Shown here piece by piece: positions 27,024-33,760 of a DNA stretch of 37,618 nt (within the stretch, counting starts at the first letter, position 1; each line of letters starts with the position of its first letter). A program made the translations under genes and the position numbers. Source of the DNA: Deltaproteobacteria bacterium (GTDB lineage: Bacteria > Myxococcota > XYA12-FULL-58-9 > JAFGEK01); NCBI GenBank assembly GCA_016931625.1, contig JAFGEK010000049.1, forward strand, positions 1 through 37,618, read 5' to 3'. Under the pieces are notes generated by a model. That model had not been told where the DNA came from. It did not search any database and was given only the letters and a program-made list of their open reading frames with translations.

Positions 27024-27691
27024 TTTTATATATCGTTCGTCATGGTAACACTTTTGGTGATGATCAAGAGGGCGGCAAAAGGGTGTTTATGGCAGGCTGT
27101 AATCAAAATATACCATTAGTTGCTAGCGGTAGGGCACAAGCACGTGCATTTGCGCAATATCTTGAAAAAGTCGCTTCACACCCGACAGCAATATACGCAA
27201 GCCATTTGCTACGCACTTGGGAGTTTGCTTCTATTATTCGAGAATATTTTTTCAATCAGCATAAATTTGAAATTTCGTTGTATCGCGATGAACGTCTGCT
27301 TGAACTTGATTATGGAGATTGGGCAGGATTGACAACTGATGGTGAGCATAATGAAATAATCGCCAAATTTGGCCTAGATGCATGGCAAGCATGGCAACAA
27401 CAACGTGTTTTTCATAATTTCCCTCCCCATAATTGGCGTATCACTGAAATTGAAGTAAAAAATAATATTATTGGTTTTACCAATGATATTATCGAACGAT
27501 ATAATGATAATGATGTAGTAATCGCTGTAGGTAGCCAAGGTAGTTTATATTATTTTAATGCTTTACTTGATGCACAGATGCAGAATTTACAAGTGACTGA
27601 ACGTTTAAGAATTAAAACCGGAAATTTTTGTAAATTGGTTTATGATACCGGTTATTGGCGTCTTATTGAGTGGAATACCGCTGTTCACTAA
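27020..27691 (+). CDS. Histidine-phosphatase-fold protein, second catalytic His replaced
   Basis: 223 residues of the phosphoglycerate-mutase-like superfamily. The nucleophile motif is RHG at 7-9 (His8), with the family Arg65 in ASHLLRTWEFA and Glu95 in LLELDYGDW. Where the second catalytic histidine is expected (VxxHG), the sequence reads AVGSQGSL, so Gln173 replaces His. That usually weakens or changes phosphatase activity, although the phosphohistidine nucleophile remains. Translationally coupled to the kdsB homologue, so a role in the same sugar pathway is plausible, but the substrate cannot be told. YqgE follows after 54 bases. Confidence 0.8.
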   Translation: MILYIVRHGNTFGDDQEGGKRVFMAGCNQNIPLVASGRAQARAFAQYLEKVASHPTAIYASHLLRTWEFASIIREYFFNQHKFEISLYRDERLLELDYGDWAGLTTDGEHNEIIAKFGLDAWQAWQQQRVFHNFPPHNWRITEIEVKNNIIGFTNDIIERYNDNDVVIAVGSQGSLYYFNALLDAQMQNLQVTERLRIKTGNFCKLVYDTGYWRLIEWNTAVH

Positions 27692-27745
27692 GTTTTTTCT
27701 AGGCGCTCTGGCTTTTAAGTGCCAGGAGAGGTTATCCTTAGACTT

Positions 27746-28303
27746 ATGACTGTAAGAACGGAGTTAGCTGCTCCTGCATTTCTTATCGCGATGCCGCAAC
27801 TTGGAGATCCAAACTTCATGCGGGCGGTGGTCTTCATTGTTGACCATAACGACAATGGTTCAATGGGTTTGATGATTAATCGACCAACCGATTTAAAAGT
27901 AAGCGATTTATGTGCCAGTCAAGATATGCGCTGGGGAGATAGTGGTACTGGTTTGGTCTATCAAGGCGGCCCAGTGCAGACAGAACGAGCGTTTATTCTG
28001 CATGCCTCTGATCATAAAGGACCTGAAACCGAAGCAGTAATGGAAAATATTAATCTAAGCTATTCACTTGAATCGCTGCGTTTAATGGCTGAGCAACCAC
28101 CGCAACAATATCGTATATTTTTAGGCTATGCCGGTTGGGGTCCTGGGCAACTTGCTGAAGAGTTAACTGCTGGAGCATGGTTGCTTGGGCAACCAAATGG
28201 ACGATTGATTTTTAATACCCCAGTTGAAAGCGTTTGGGAGATTGCACTTAACGAAATGGGTATTGACCCTATGCAATTAATGCATAGTGGGGCAGTGCAT
28301 TAA
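27746..28303 (+). CDS. YqgE/AlgH family protein
   Basis: 185 residues from the ATG chosen here. The UPF0301/DUF179 family signature is clear: FLIAMPQLGDPNFMRAVVFIVDHNDNG with GSMGLMINRP, VYQGGPVQ, and a late LGYAGWGPGQLAEEL segment. The family is widespread and small, cytoplasmic and of unsettled function; AlgH was first named for an effect on alginate production. ATG at 27746 matches the family's normal N-terminus; a GTG at 27719 adds nine residues and lacks a ribosome-binding site. The GGAGAGG at 27723-27731 is rather far from the ATG, so the start is not certain. Possibly co-transcribed with the phosphatase-fold gene. Confidence 0.9.
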   Translation: MTVRTELAAPAFLIAMPQLGDPNFMRAVVFIVDHNDNGSMGLMINRPTDLKVSDLCASQDMRWGDSGTGLVYQGGPVQTERAFILHASDHKGPETEAVMENINLSYSLESLRLMAEQPPQQYRIFLGYAGWGPGQLAEELTAGAWLLGQPNGRLIFNTPVESVWEIALNEMGIDPMQLMHSGAVH

Positions 28304-28336
28304 TGTGTTTAAAAGATAGATTTATTGTCTCATTCT

Positions 28337-28364
28337 GGGAAAGATTATTTGGGAAAGATTATTT
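28337..28364. repeat. Perfect 14-bp tandem duplication before vapB promoter
   Basis: GGGAAAGATTATTT occurs twice head to tail (28337-28350 and 28351-28364), directly before the TTGACA of the toxin-antitoxin promoter. A recent slippage duplication or an upstream activating site are both possible. Confidence 0.85.
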
Positions 28365-28366
28365 GC

Positions 28367-28404
28367 TTGACATGCAGTAACGATGCATACATCATATCTG
28401 CATG
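28367..28404 (+). promoter_or_regulatory. vapBC promoter and operator, predicts leaderless mRNA
   Basis: TTGACA (28367-28372) and CATCAT (28390-28395) 17 bases apart place the start of transcription at about 28402, which is the A of the vapB ATG. No ribosome-binding site precedes this ATG. The inverted repeat CATGCAG (28371-28377) and CTGCATG (28398-28404) brackets the -10 and would allow autorepression by the VapB-VapC complex. Confidence 0.55.
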
Positions 28405-28638
28405 CAAGAAACATTAGTTCAAATACGTCATGTACCGCAATCAATTCATCGCACTTTAAAAGCACGAGCAGCTAAAAGAGGCTTAAGTCTATCTGATTAT
28501 TTACTGCAACAGATTATTGCCATTGCCGAACGCCCAACAATAGAAAATTTAATTGAGCGGGTGCGAAGCCACGAAGTTATAAACGAACCAATTAATTCTG
28601 TAACAGCAGTGCGCAAAGAACGCGAAGGTCGCAAGTGA
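28402..28638 (+). CDS. vapB: FitA/VapB-type ribbon-helix-helix antitoxin
   Basis: 78 residues. The N-terminal half (VQIRHVPQSIHRTLKARAA) and the following KRGLSLSDYLLQQI match the FitA/Arc ribbon-helix-helix DNA-binding fold: one beta strand for operator contact and two helices for the dimer. The C-terminal 30 residues, charged and flexible (SHEVINEP...KEREGRK), are the usual toxin-neutralising tail. It overlaps the PIN toxin start (GTGA). The antitoxin should bind the VapC active site and repress the operon through the CATGCAG/CTGCATG operator just upstream. Confidence 0.88.
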   Translation: MQETLVQIRHVPQSIHRTLKARAAKRGLSLSDYLLQQIIAIAERPTIENLIERVRSHEVINEPINSVTAVRKEREGRK

Positions 28639-29033
28639 TCGTTGTTGATACATCGGTTGTTATTGATTTTCTTCTGCAACTACCGCCTTTTGCTGTAAAA
28701 ATAAATGACCGAATAATAAAAGAAGTTCCTTTAATTATGGCACCGCATTTGCTAGATGCTGAGGTTGGTCAGGTTCTTCGCCGTTTTGTGCGCCAAAACA
28801 AATTGTCGCATAAAAGAGCAATGTTAGCTTTTGCTGATTTACAAAATATGCCGATAATTCGATATGAACATTTACCTTTATTATCGCGCGCTTTTAAATA
28901 TCGCGATAACGTTACTTTTTATGATGCTATTTATTTAGCATTAGCCGAGAGTATTAATGCACCTTTTCTTACTCGAGATAAAGCATTAGCAGCAATACCA
29001 GGATGTAAAGCTCGTGTTGAATTATTTGCATGA
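28635..29033 (+). CDS. vapC: PIN-domain ribonuclease toxin (VapC family)
   Basis: 132 residues of the PIN nuclease fold. The four conserved acidic residues that hold Mg or Mn are present: Asp5 (VVDTSVVID), Glu43 (LLDAEVGQ), Asp97 (FYDAIYLALAE) and Asp115 (TRDKAL). VapC-type toxins cut tRNA or rRNA to stop translation when the antitoxin is degraded. Complete and apparently active. GTG start overlaps the antitoxin stop, so the pair is translationally coupled. It borders transposase relics, which fits horizontal transfer. Confidence 0.92.
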   Translation: MIVVDTSVVIDFLLQLPPFAVKINDRIIKEVPLIMAPHLLDAEVGQVLRRFVRQNKLSHKRAMLAFADLQNMPIIRYEHLPLLSRAFKYRDNVTFYDAIYLALAESINAPFLTRDKALAAIPGCKARVELFA

Positions 29034-29130
29034 AATTGTTGAATTTTTAAGCAAATAATCCAAAGCTGAAAAAAGAATTTAATAAGCGCGTGAAATAATT
29101 TTCTCTTATAGGCACTCGTGATGGGTAATA

Positions 29131-29157
29131 AAAAAAGGGGACCTAAAAAAGCCCCTT
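29131..29157 (-). terminator. Rho-independent terminator, best on minus strand
   Basis: AAGGGG (29135-29140) pairs with CCCCTT (29152-29157) around an 11-base loop. On the minus strand the stem is followed by a run of T (the A-tract at 29131-29136 on plus). It would end transcription coming leftward from the transposase region; on the plus strand it could still help end vapBC, about 100 bases upstream, but without a proper T-tail. Confidence 0.55.
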
Positions 29158-29183
29158 ATAATAAAAATAATTAATGAATAACT

Positions 29184-29201
29184 GAGCCACTTGCAAAAAT
29201 C
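29184..29201 (+). repeat. Solitary 18-bp element end, matches 136-153
   Basis: GAGCCACTTGCAAAAATC differs at one base from the reverse complement of 136-153. It lies about 100 bases beyond the end of the DDE transposase relic, where an IS terminal inverted repeat would be expected. Its partner was not found within the next 1 kb. Confidence 0.6.
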
Positions 29202-29298
29202 ATAAGCAAGTCTATCCCTCTACTTTTTAAGCTTTATGGTTATATCAACAACGCAATGCAGCAAGCTTAAGTTAAATGCACCACGTGGCAATTTTTCC

Positions 29299-29580
29299 TT
29301 AACTCGTATCACCATTGAGCAGATCCCAAGGTACCGGCTCAGCTAGCTGGCCAAGATCGAGCCAACCGCGAAATAGTGTCAGTTACCGCTCTGCCAAAAC
29401 GCTTTTTCTTTAAACGTCGATAAAAAAACAACTGCATTAAATTAAATGCCAATATCAAAATCAATATCTATGAAGTAATTGCATTAGGCGTATGGCGATA
29501 ACAATGGTCGAGATTCCATTTGGTTACCCACTGATGAAATGCTCTCAACGCTTGATTTCAACGAGAAGAGCGGTTGTCCT
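29299..29580 (-). pseudogene. DDE-type transposase relic, C-terminal part
   Basis: On the minus strand one frame reads ALRAFHQWVTKWNLDHCYRH (from 29551), then stops (29468-29470), and continues in frame as ILAFNLMQLFFYRRLKKKR to a stop at 29339. A shifted frame gives LFRGWLDLGQLAEPVPWDL and a stop at 29299. The pattern of WxLDHxYRH, then a hydrophobic helix with AFNLMQLFFYRRL, resembles the end of several DDE transposases (IS4/ISNCY-like). Stops also interrupt the frame upstream at about 29560. It is clearly non-functional. It is not IS66-like, so it is a different element from the relic at 29706-29939. Confidence 0.65.
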
Positions 29581-29705
29581 CCTATATCGTTAAACACAAA
29601 CTCTTACTAACGCAAAGAGAGGTAAAGGTTTCTACGGGTTGGCTCATTTGGTTCGAGAGCCTGACGTCCGATGCCAGTGCAGTGATCTAACGTGGAGGAC
29701 AAGTG

Positions 29706-29939
29706 TTATCTGGACATCTTGTGTTTAGTGCTGGGTTTATTAAAACCATCTGATGAAGGAGGTTTACTGCTATTGCTACTGTTTTTGGCCAGTTGTTATT
29801 GAAGGTTTGTGATTATAGCTTCTTGCTTTGTAATTATAGCCTCTAGCTGCTTAATACGAGCTAGCGCCTGCTCAAATAAATACTCTAGTTCTTTAATGCG
29901 TTTATCGCGGGGGTATTCTTGTTTCTCTGGCGTTAGCAT
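29706..29939 (-). pseudogene. IS66-family transposase (TnpC) N-terminal fragment
   Basis: From ATG at 29939: a leucine-zipper-like helix beginning MLTPEKQEYPRDKRIKELEY, with QALARIKQLEAIITKQE, one in-frame stop (29796-29798) where CAA probably mutated to TAA, then LAKNSSNSSKPPSSDGFNKP and a stop at 29706. NSSKPPSSDG after a coiled coil is the hallmark of IS66 TnpC (and its zipper). The zinc-finger, catalytic and C-terminal parts are missing. No tnpA or tnpB partner was recognised. Confidence 0.8.
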
Positions 29940-30207
29940 TAAAAGATGTTTGATCAAATTAATGAGTCCTTGGTGATCCTAAAAATGCTATTTTTGCATT
30001 GGATTGAACCAAAAAGTACTTTTATTTTGTTGGGGATGGGGGTGAGTAGTTACAAAAATTAAATGAAATTTGTTGCTAGCGGAGATGTAGTAGTTGATGC
30101 TATGCCGGGTTCAACATAAATGTGCGTATGCGGCCTTACGTACAAATATGACATTGTCGTCAGCAAATGTGACAAAAAATGCGTGGCTAAGATCACATAA
30201 TGCTACT

Positions 30208-30228
30208 CAACCTATTGAAAATAGGTTG
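30208..30228. promoter_or_regulatory. Perfect 9-bp hairpin upstream of DUF4388 gene
   Basis: CAACCTATT and AATAGGTTG are exact inverted repeats separated by GAA, 55 bases before the downstream start codon. No T-run follows, so it is not a standard terminator. It may be an operator or a structure in the leader RNA. Confidence 0.45.
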
Positions 30229-30282
30229 GTGTCAGCATGGCATATCTTTTGCTGAAGATCTCTTTGCTGGAGGGTCGCAAAA

Positions 30283-30657
30283 ATGACAACCGCAAGCTAT
30301 TCTGTTTCATCATCGACTGCTCCTGACTCGTGTATGGTCAGTTCATTAGAGACTTGGCCGCTTTATGATCTTTTATTATGGCTACACGAATCTCACCGAA
30401 CTGCCATGGTAAGGGTCGGTTTTAGTTTAGATGCTGGTGTAATCTTTTTTAGAAACGGTCACCTTATACGTTGTGAATACAAAATGCTTAGAGGCGAAGA
30501 GGCACTCTGGTGTTTATTAGGGGTAAATGATGGTGATTTTTCTTTAATTCAGCGTGCAATTCCTGAAGTGAGCGCCAATATATGGCGACCCACGGCTGAG
30601 ATATTACTGCAATATTTTCACTCAAATGGTCATAAACGGCAAATTGAGACTGCTTAG
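30283..30657 (+). CDS. DUF4388 domain protein
   Basis: 124 residues. After a Ser/Thr-rich start, residues about 20-110 fit the DUF4388 pattern: LETWPLYDLLLWLHESHRTA, then VRVGFSLDAGVIFFRNGHLI, RGEEALWCLLGVNDGDFSL and a final helix. The family is frequent in Myxococcota and relatives, often fused to receiver, PilZ or GTPase-linked domains, and is thought to serve in signalling scaffolds. Here the domain stands alone. GGAGG lies nine bases before the ATG. It is convergent with pntB, and a hairpin precedes it at 30208-30228. The specific role is unknown. Confidence 0.8.
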   Translation: MTTASYSVSSSTAPDSCMVSSLETWPLYDLLLWLHESHRTAMVRVGFSLDAGVIFFRNGHLIRCEYKMLRGEEALWCLLGVNDGDFSLIQRAIPEVSANIWRPTAEILLQYFHSNGHKRQIETA

Positions 30658-30682
30658 AGCAATTATTTTAAAGTATAAAAAG

Positions 30683-32068
30683 TTAAGAACGCAGTTCTTT
30701 AATTTCAGTAATTAAAGCTTCAATAGTTTTCTGTGCGTCACCAAAGACCATCATGGTATTAGATTTATAAAAAAGCTCGTTATCAATGCCTGCAAATCCG
30801 GGGCGCATCGAACGCTTTAATACCATTATTGAACGCGCACGCTCTGCATTTAAAATGGGCATGCCATAAATCGGACTATCTTTATTATTGCGTGCTGCAG
30901 GATTTACTACATCATTAGCACCGATGATTATGGCAACATCGGTGTTTACAAAATCGTCGTTAATCTGTTCCATGTCAAAGAGTAATTCATAATCAATCCC
31001 AGCTTCGGCAAGTAGCACATTCATGTGGCCTGGCATGCGACCAGCTACTGGATGAATTGCAAAACGAACGTTAGTACCTTTATGGCTCAGCAATTCAACC
31101 AGTTTTTTAACCGAATGCTGTGCTTGAGATACAGCCATACCATAACCAGGCACAATAATTACTCGCTCTGCTGCGTCAATAATAGTTGCCGCTTCTTCAT
31201 TGCTGGTACTGCGATAACTTTTGTCAGCCATGCTAACTTCAGTATTTGCTGCTGGTTTACCAAAAGCGCCAAATAATACATTGGTGATAGAACGATTCAT
31301 CGCTCGCGACATAACTATCGATAAAATAAATCCCGAAGCACCATCGAGAGCACCAGCAACAATAAGAATATTATTTTGCAGGGCAAAGCCGGTCGCCGCC
31401 GCTGCTAAACCAGCATAGGAATTTAATAAAGCGATAACCACGGGCATATCAGCAGCACCGATAGGCAATACCAGTAAAATACCAAATAAGGTGGCTAAGC
31501 CTACCATTACATAAAAAAGAGGAGATGCAGTAGGTACAATAATTACGTAAATGGCAATGCCAATAATGGTGAAGAACAATAATACATTAAAAATATTTTG
31601 ACCACGATATATTAATGGGCGTCCAGGTAACCAGGTTTGTAGTTTAGCAAATGCGATTAAAGAGCCAGTAACCGTAAGACTGCCGAACATTACTTCAAAA
31701 TCTAGTGTAACTAATTCAATGGTATGTAGTTGAGAGCCGTGTTCATAAAAGTGTGCGATACCAACTAAGGCGGCAGCTAAAGCGCCAAAAGCATGTGATA
31801 GTGCGGTTCGCTGTGGCATAGCGGTCATTGGTGTCCATACCGCTATAATAATGCCGAGCAGTGAACCTGCTAAACCGCCAATAATGATCCATTCGTAGGT
31901 GATAATTTGATGGTTTAGTAAGGTACCGGTAATGGCAAGCACCATACCAATCTCTGCCATATGCATGCCTCGTCGTGCTGTGCGTGGTGAGCCGAGGCTG
32001 CGTAAACCAAATATAAACAGTATAGAGGAAACAAAATAAGTAAGCCCAATGAGAGTTGTTTGTGTCAT
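30683..32068 (-). CDS. pntB: NAD(P) transhydrogenase subunit beta
   Basis: Membrane and NADP-binding subunit of the proton-translocating transhydrogenase, which uses the proton gradient to make NADPH from NADH. 461 residues: about eight or nine membrane helices (1-265), then the NADP(H)-binding domain III with VIIVPGYGMAVSQAQHSVKK, followed by GRMPGHMNVLLAEA and IGANDVVNPAA. Normal length, no gaps. It is the last gene of pntAa-pntAb-pntB; the preceding gap is 11 bases. AGGT precedes the ATG. Confidence 0.96.
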   Translation of the reverse strand: MTQTTLIGLTYFVSSILFIFGLRSLGSPRTARRGMHMAEIGMVLAITGTLLNHQIITYEWIIIGGLAGSLLGIIIAVWTPMTAMPQRTALSHAFGALAAALVGIAHFYEHGSQLHTIELVTLDFEVMFGSLTVTGSLIAFAKLQTWLPGRPLIYRGQNIFNVLLFFTIIGIAIYVIIVPTASPLFYVMVGLATLFGILLVLPIGAADMPVVIALLNSYAGLAAAATGFALQNNILIVAGALDGASGFILSIVMSRAMNRSITNVLFGAFGKPAANTEVSMADKSYRSTSNEEAATIIDAAERVIIVPGYGMAVSQAQHSVKKLVELLSHKGTNVRFAIHPVAGRMPGHMNVLLAEAGIDYELLFDMEQINDDFVNTDVAIIIGANDVVNPAARNNKDSPIYGMPILNAERARSIMVLKRSMRPGFAGIDNELFYKSNTMMVFGDAQKTIEALITEIKELRS

Positions 32069-32079
32069 AAAGATACCTG

Positions 32080-32379
32080 CTACATTTTAGGCTTAGTACT
32101 ACGAAACATTTTTAGCATACGCTCAGTAATTAAAAAGCCACCAACTACATTGGTCATAGCTGCTGCAACTGCGATAGTGCCGAGCACGGTAGCGATACGG
32201 CCATAATGACCACCAGCAACTAAAATTGCACCAACTACTGATATTGCTGAAACAGCGTTAGTAGCAGACATAAGTGGTGTGTGCAGTAGCGGTGGTACAC
32301 GGTGAATAATGTGATAGCCAACGACTCCAGCTAGTACAAAAATATAAAGTTCCATGATTTGTAAGGCAGCTTCAGACAT
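32080..32379 (-). CDS. pntAb: NAD(P) transhydrogenase subunit alpha, membrane part (PntAb)
   Basis: About 99 residues with three membrane helices, corresponding to the C-terminal membrane segment of E. coli PntA; HTPLMSATNAVSAISVVGA is the conserved family segment. In many bacteria this part is a separate gene, as here. ATG at 32379 is chosen because GAGGTG lies five to ten bases before it; an upstream ATG at 32391 overlaps the pntAa stop and would add four residues. Forms the proton channel together with PntB. Confidence 0.92.
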   Translation of the reverse strand: MSEAALQIMELYIFVLAGVVGYHIIHRVPPLLHTPLMSATNAVSAISVVGAILVAGGHYGRIATVLGTIAVAAAMTNVVGGFLITERMLKMFRSTKPKM

Positions 32380-32387
32380 AAGGCACC

Positions 32388-33527
32388 TCATAGGGGTTTT
32401 AAACGTGAATTAACTATCGCGCCATCGCGAGTTATCAATGTACTGTTTATAATTGGATCGTCTAAGTTTATATTTAACTGTCCTTGTTGGTCGCAAAGAT
32501 TTTGTACGAAATTAGCGATATTTTTAGCATAGAGTTGACTAGCATGGGTTGCCATAGATGAAGTTAAATTCAACGGACCGATTATTTGTACATCATCAAT
32601 AAAAATAATTTCACCAGCTTTGGTTAATGCACAATTGCCACCTTGTTCAGCAGCAAGATCAACTATTATCGCACCAGGTTTCATCCCCTGCATCATTGCT
32701 TTAGTAAGTAGTATAGGAGCGCGTCTGCCAGGGATTAAGGCGGTAGTAATAATAACGTCAGCGTTGCGAACATATTGGGCTAGCGCTTCTTGCTGCTTAG
32801 CTAAGTGCTCGGCAGTTTGTTCTTTAGCATAACCGCTTTGATCCGAGAGATTGCTGGTATCAAGAGCCAAATCAATAAATTTACCGCCTACAGAATATAC
32901 TTGTTCGCGCACTTCAGGACGAACATCATAAGCTTCAACTACTGCGCCTAATCGTTTTGCTGTGGCAATTGCTTGCAAGCCAGCTACTCCTGCACCCAAA
33001 ACCAGTACCTTAGCGGCTTTTAAAGTACCTGCGGCAGTGATCATTAGGGGGAAAATACGCGGTGCGTTATTAGCTGCAAGCAATACCGCTTTATAGCCAG
33101 CCAGATTTGCCATTGATGAAAGCACATCCATCGATTGGGCACGAGTAATGCGTGGCAGCAACTCAAGGGCAAAAGTGGTCAGCTGGTACTCAGCAAGCTT
33201 GGCTACTGCAGTTGAGGCACCTAAAGGATCAAGCAGAGCAACAATAATTTGTTTTGCATGCATAAGATCTAAATCGGCCGCACCATTTGCTGGATTAGCA
33301 CTCGGCCCTCTAACTTGTAACAAAATATCAGCGCTTGCTGCTTCTTGACGACTGACTAGTGTAGCCCCTGCTTGGGTGTAAAGTGTATCAGGATAACCTG
33401 CGATTTGTCCTGCCCCAGTTTCAATGAAAAATGAATGGCCGATTTTAAGCATTTGCTTTACGGTGTCTGGCACCATTGCGACACGTAATTCGCCGGGTGT
33501 TGATTCTTTGATGACCCCGATTTTCAT
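32388..33527 (-). CDS. pntAa: NAD(P) transhydrogenase subunit alpha, NAD-binding part (PntAa)
   Basis: Cytoplasmic domain I that binds NAD(H), 379 residues. The alanine-dehydrogenase-like N-terminus MKIGVIKESTPGELRVAMVP is followed by the Rossmann motif LVLGAGVAGLQAIATAKRLGA and the AYDVR end of its second strand; GYAKEQ is the mobile-loop region and DLAAEQGGN the family signature near the end. First gene of the three-gene operon; AGGAG precedes the ATG. It is divergent from smc, with 233 bases between the starts. Confidence 0.95.
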   Translation of the reverse strand: MKIGVIKESTPGELRVAMVPDTVKQMLKIGHSFFIETGAGQIAGYPDTLYTQAGATLVSRQEAASADILLQVRGPSANPANGAADLDLMHAKQIIVALLDPLGASTAVAKLAEYQLTTFALELLPRITRAQSMDVLSSMANLAGYKAVLLAANNAPRIFPLMITAAGTLKAAKVLVLGAGVAGLQAIATAKRLGAVVEAYDVRPEVREQVYSVGGKFIDLALDTSNLSDQSGYAKEQTAEHLAKQQEALAQYVRNADVIITTALIPGRRAPILLTKAMMQGMKPGAIIVDLAAEQGGNCALTKAGEIIFIDDVQIIGPLNLTSSMATHASQLYAKNIANFVQNLCDQQGQLNINLDDPIINSTLITRDGAIVNSRLKPL

Positions 33528-33724
33528 GATACTCCTATGTTCCTAACAAAACAGGTTTTAAAATAAATTTTTTTTGAATATCCTTTGGCAATTTAATCAG
33601 TTACACATTGAAATGCGAGAGAAGTATTCATACGGTGATCGTCTACTTGCAAACAATTGTTAATTGTTCATTGCTCGTACAACATGGCTCTGGTACCACA
33701 AAGCTTGCTTAGTTGCAGCAATGT

Positions 33725-33744
33725 ATTGTAACGTATTGTAACGT
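33725..33744 (+). repeat. Tandem TATTGTAACG repeat before smc
   Basis: Two adjacent copies of the 10-mer TATTGTAACG (about 33724-33743) lie about 20-35 bases before the smc start, inside the possible 5' leader. No known operator resembles it. Confidence 0.5.
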
Positions 33745-33760
33745 TATATTGGGGTTACGT

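Larger units (their letters stand above)
29034..30282. other. Accessory patch with transposase relics, no intact gene
   Basis: About 1.25 kb. From left to right: a stem with T-run reading on the minus strand (29131-29157), a solitary copy of the 18-bp inverted repeat found at the left edge of the window (29184-29201), a DDE-type transposase C-terminal relic (29299-29580), a stretch of about 120 bases with no recognisable content, an IS66-type TnpC start with an internal stop (29706-29939), then about 340 bases that include a perfect hairpin (30208-30228) upstream of the DUF4388 gene. The mixture is typical of an insertion hotspot. Confidence 0.65.

Noticed and set aside
29600-29700. Possible group II intron or recombinase fragment
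   Set aside because: A GGCTC/GAGCC stem and a short peptide reading were seen, but no domain V consensus or recognisable recombinase motif.
30683-33527. Split pntA as a frameshifted gene
   Set aside because: Separate pntAa and pntAb genes are a normal arrangement in many bacteria, and each has its own ribosome-binding site.
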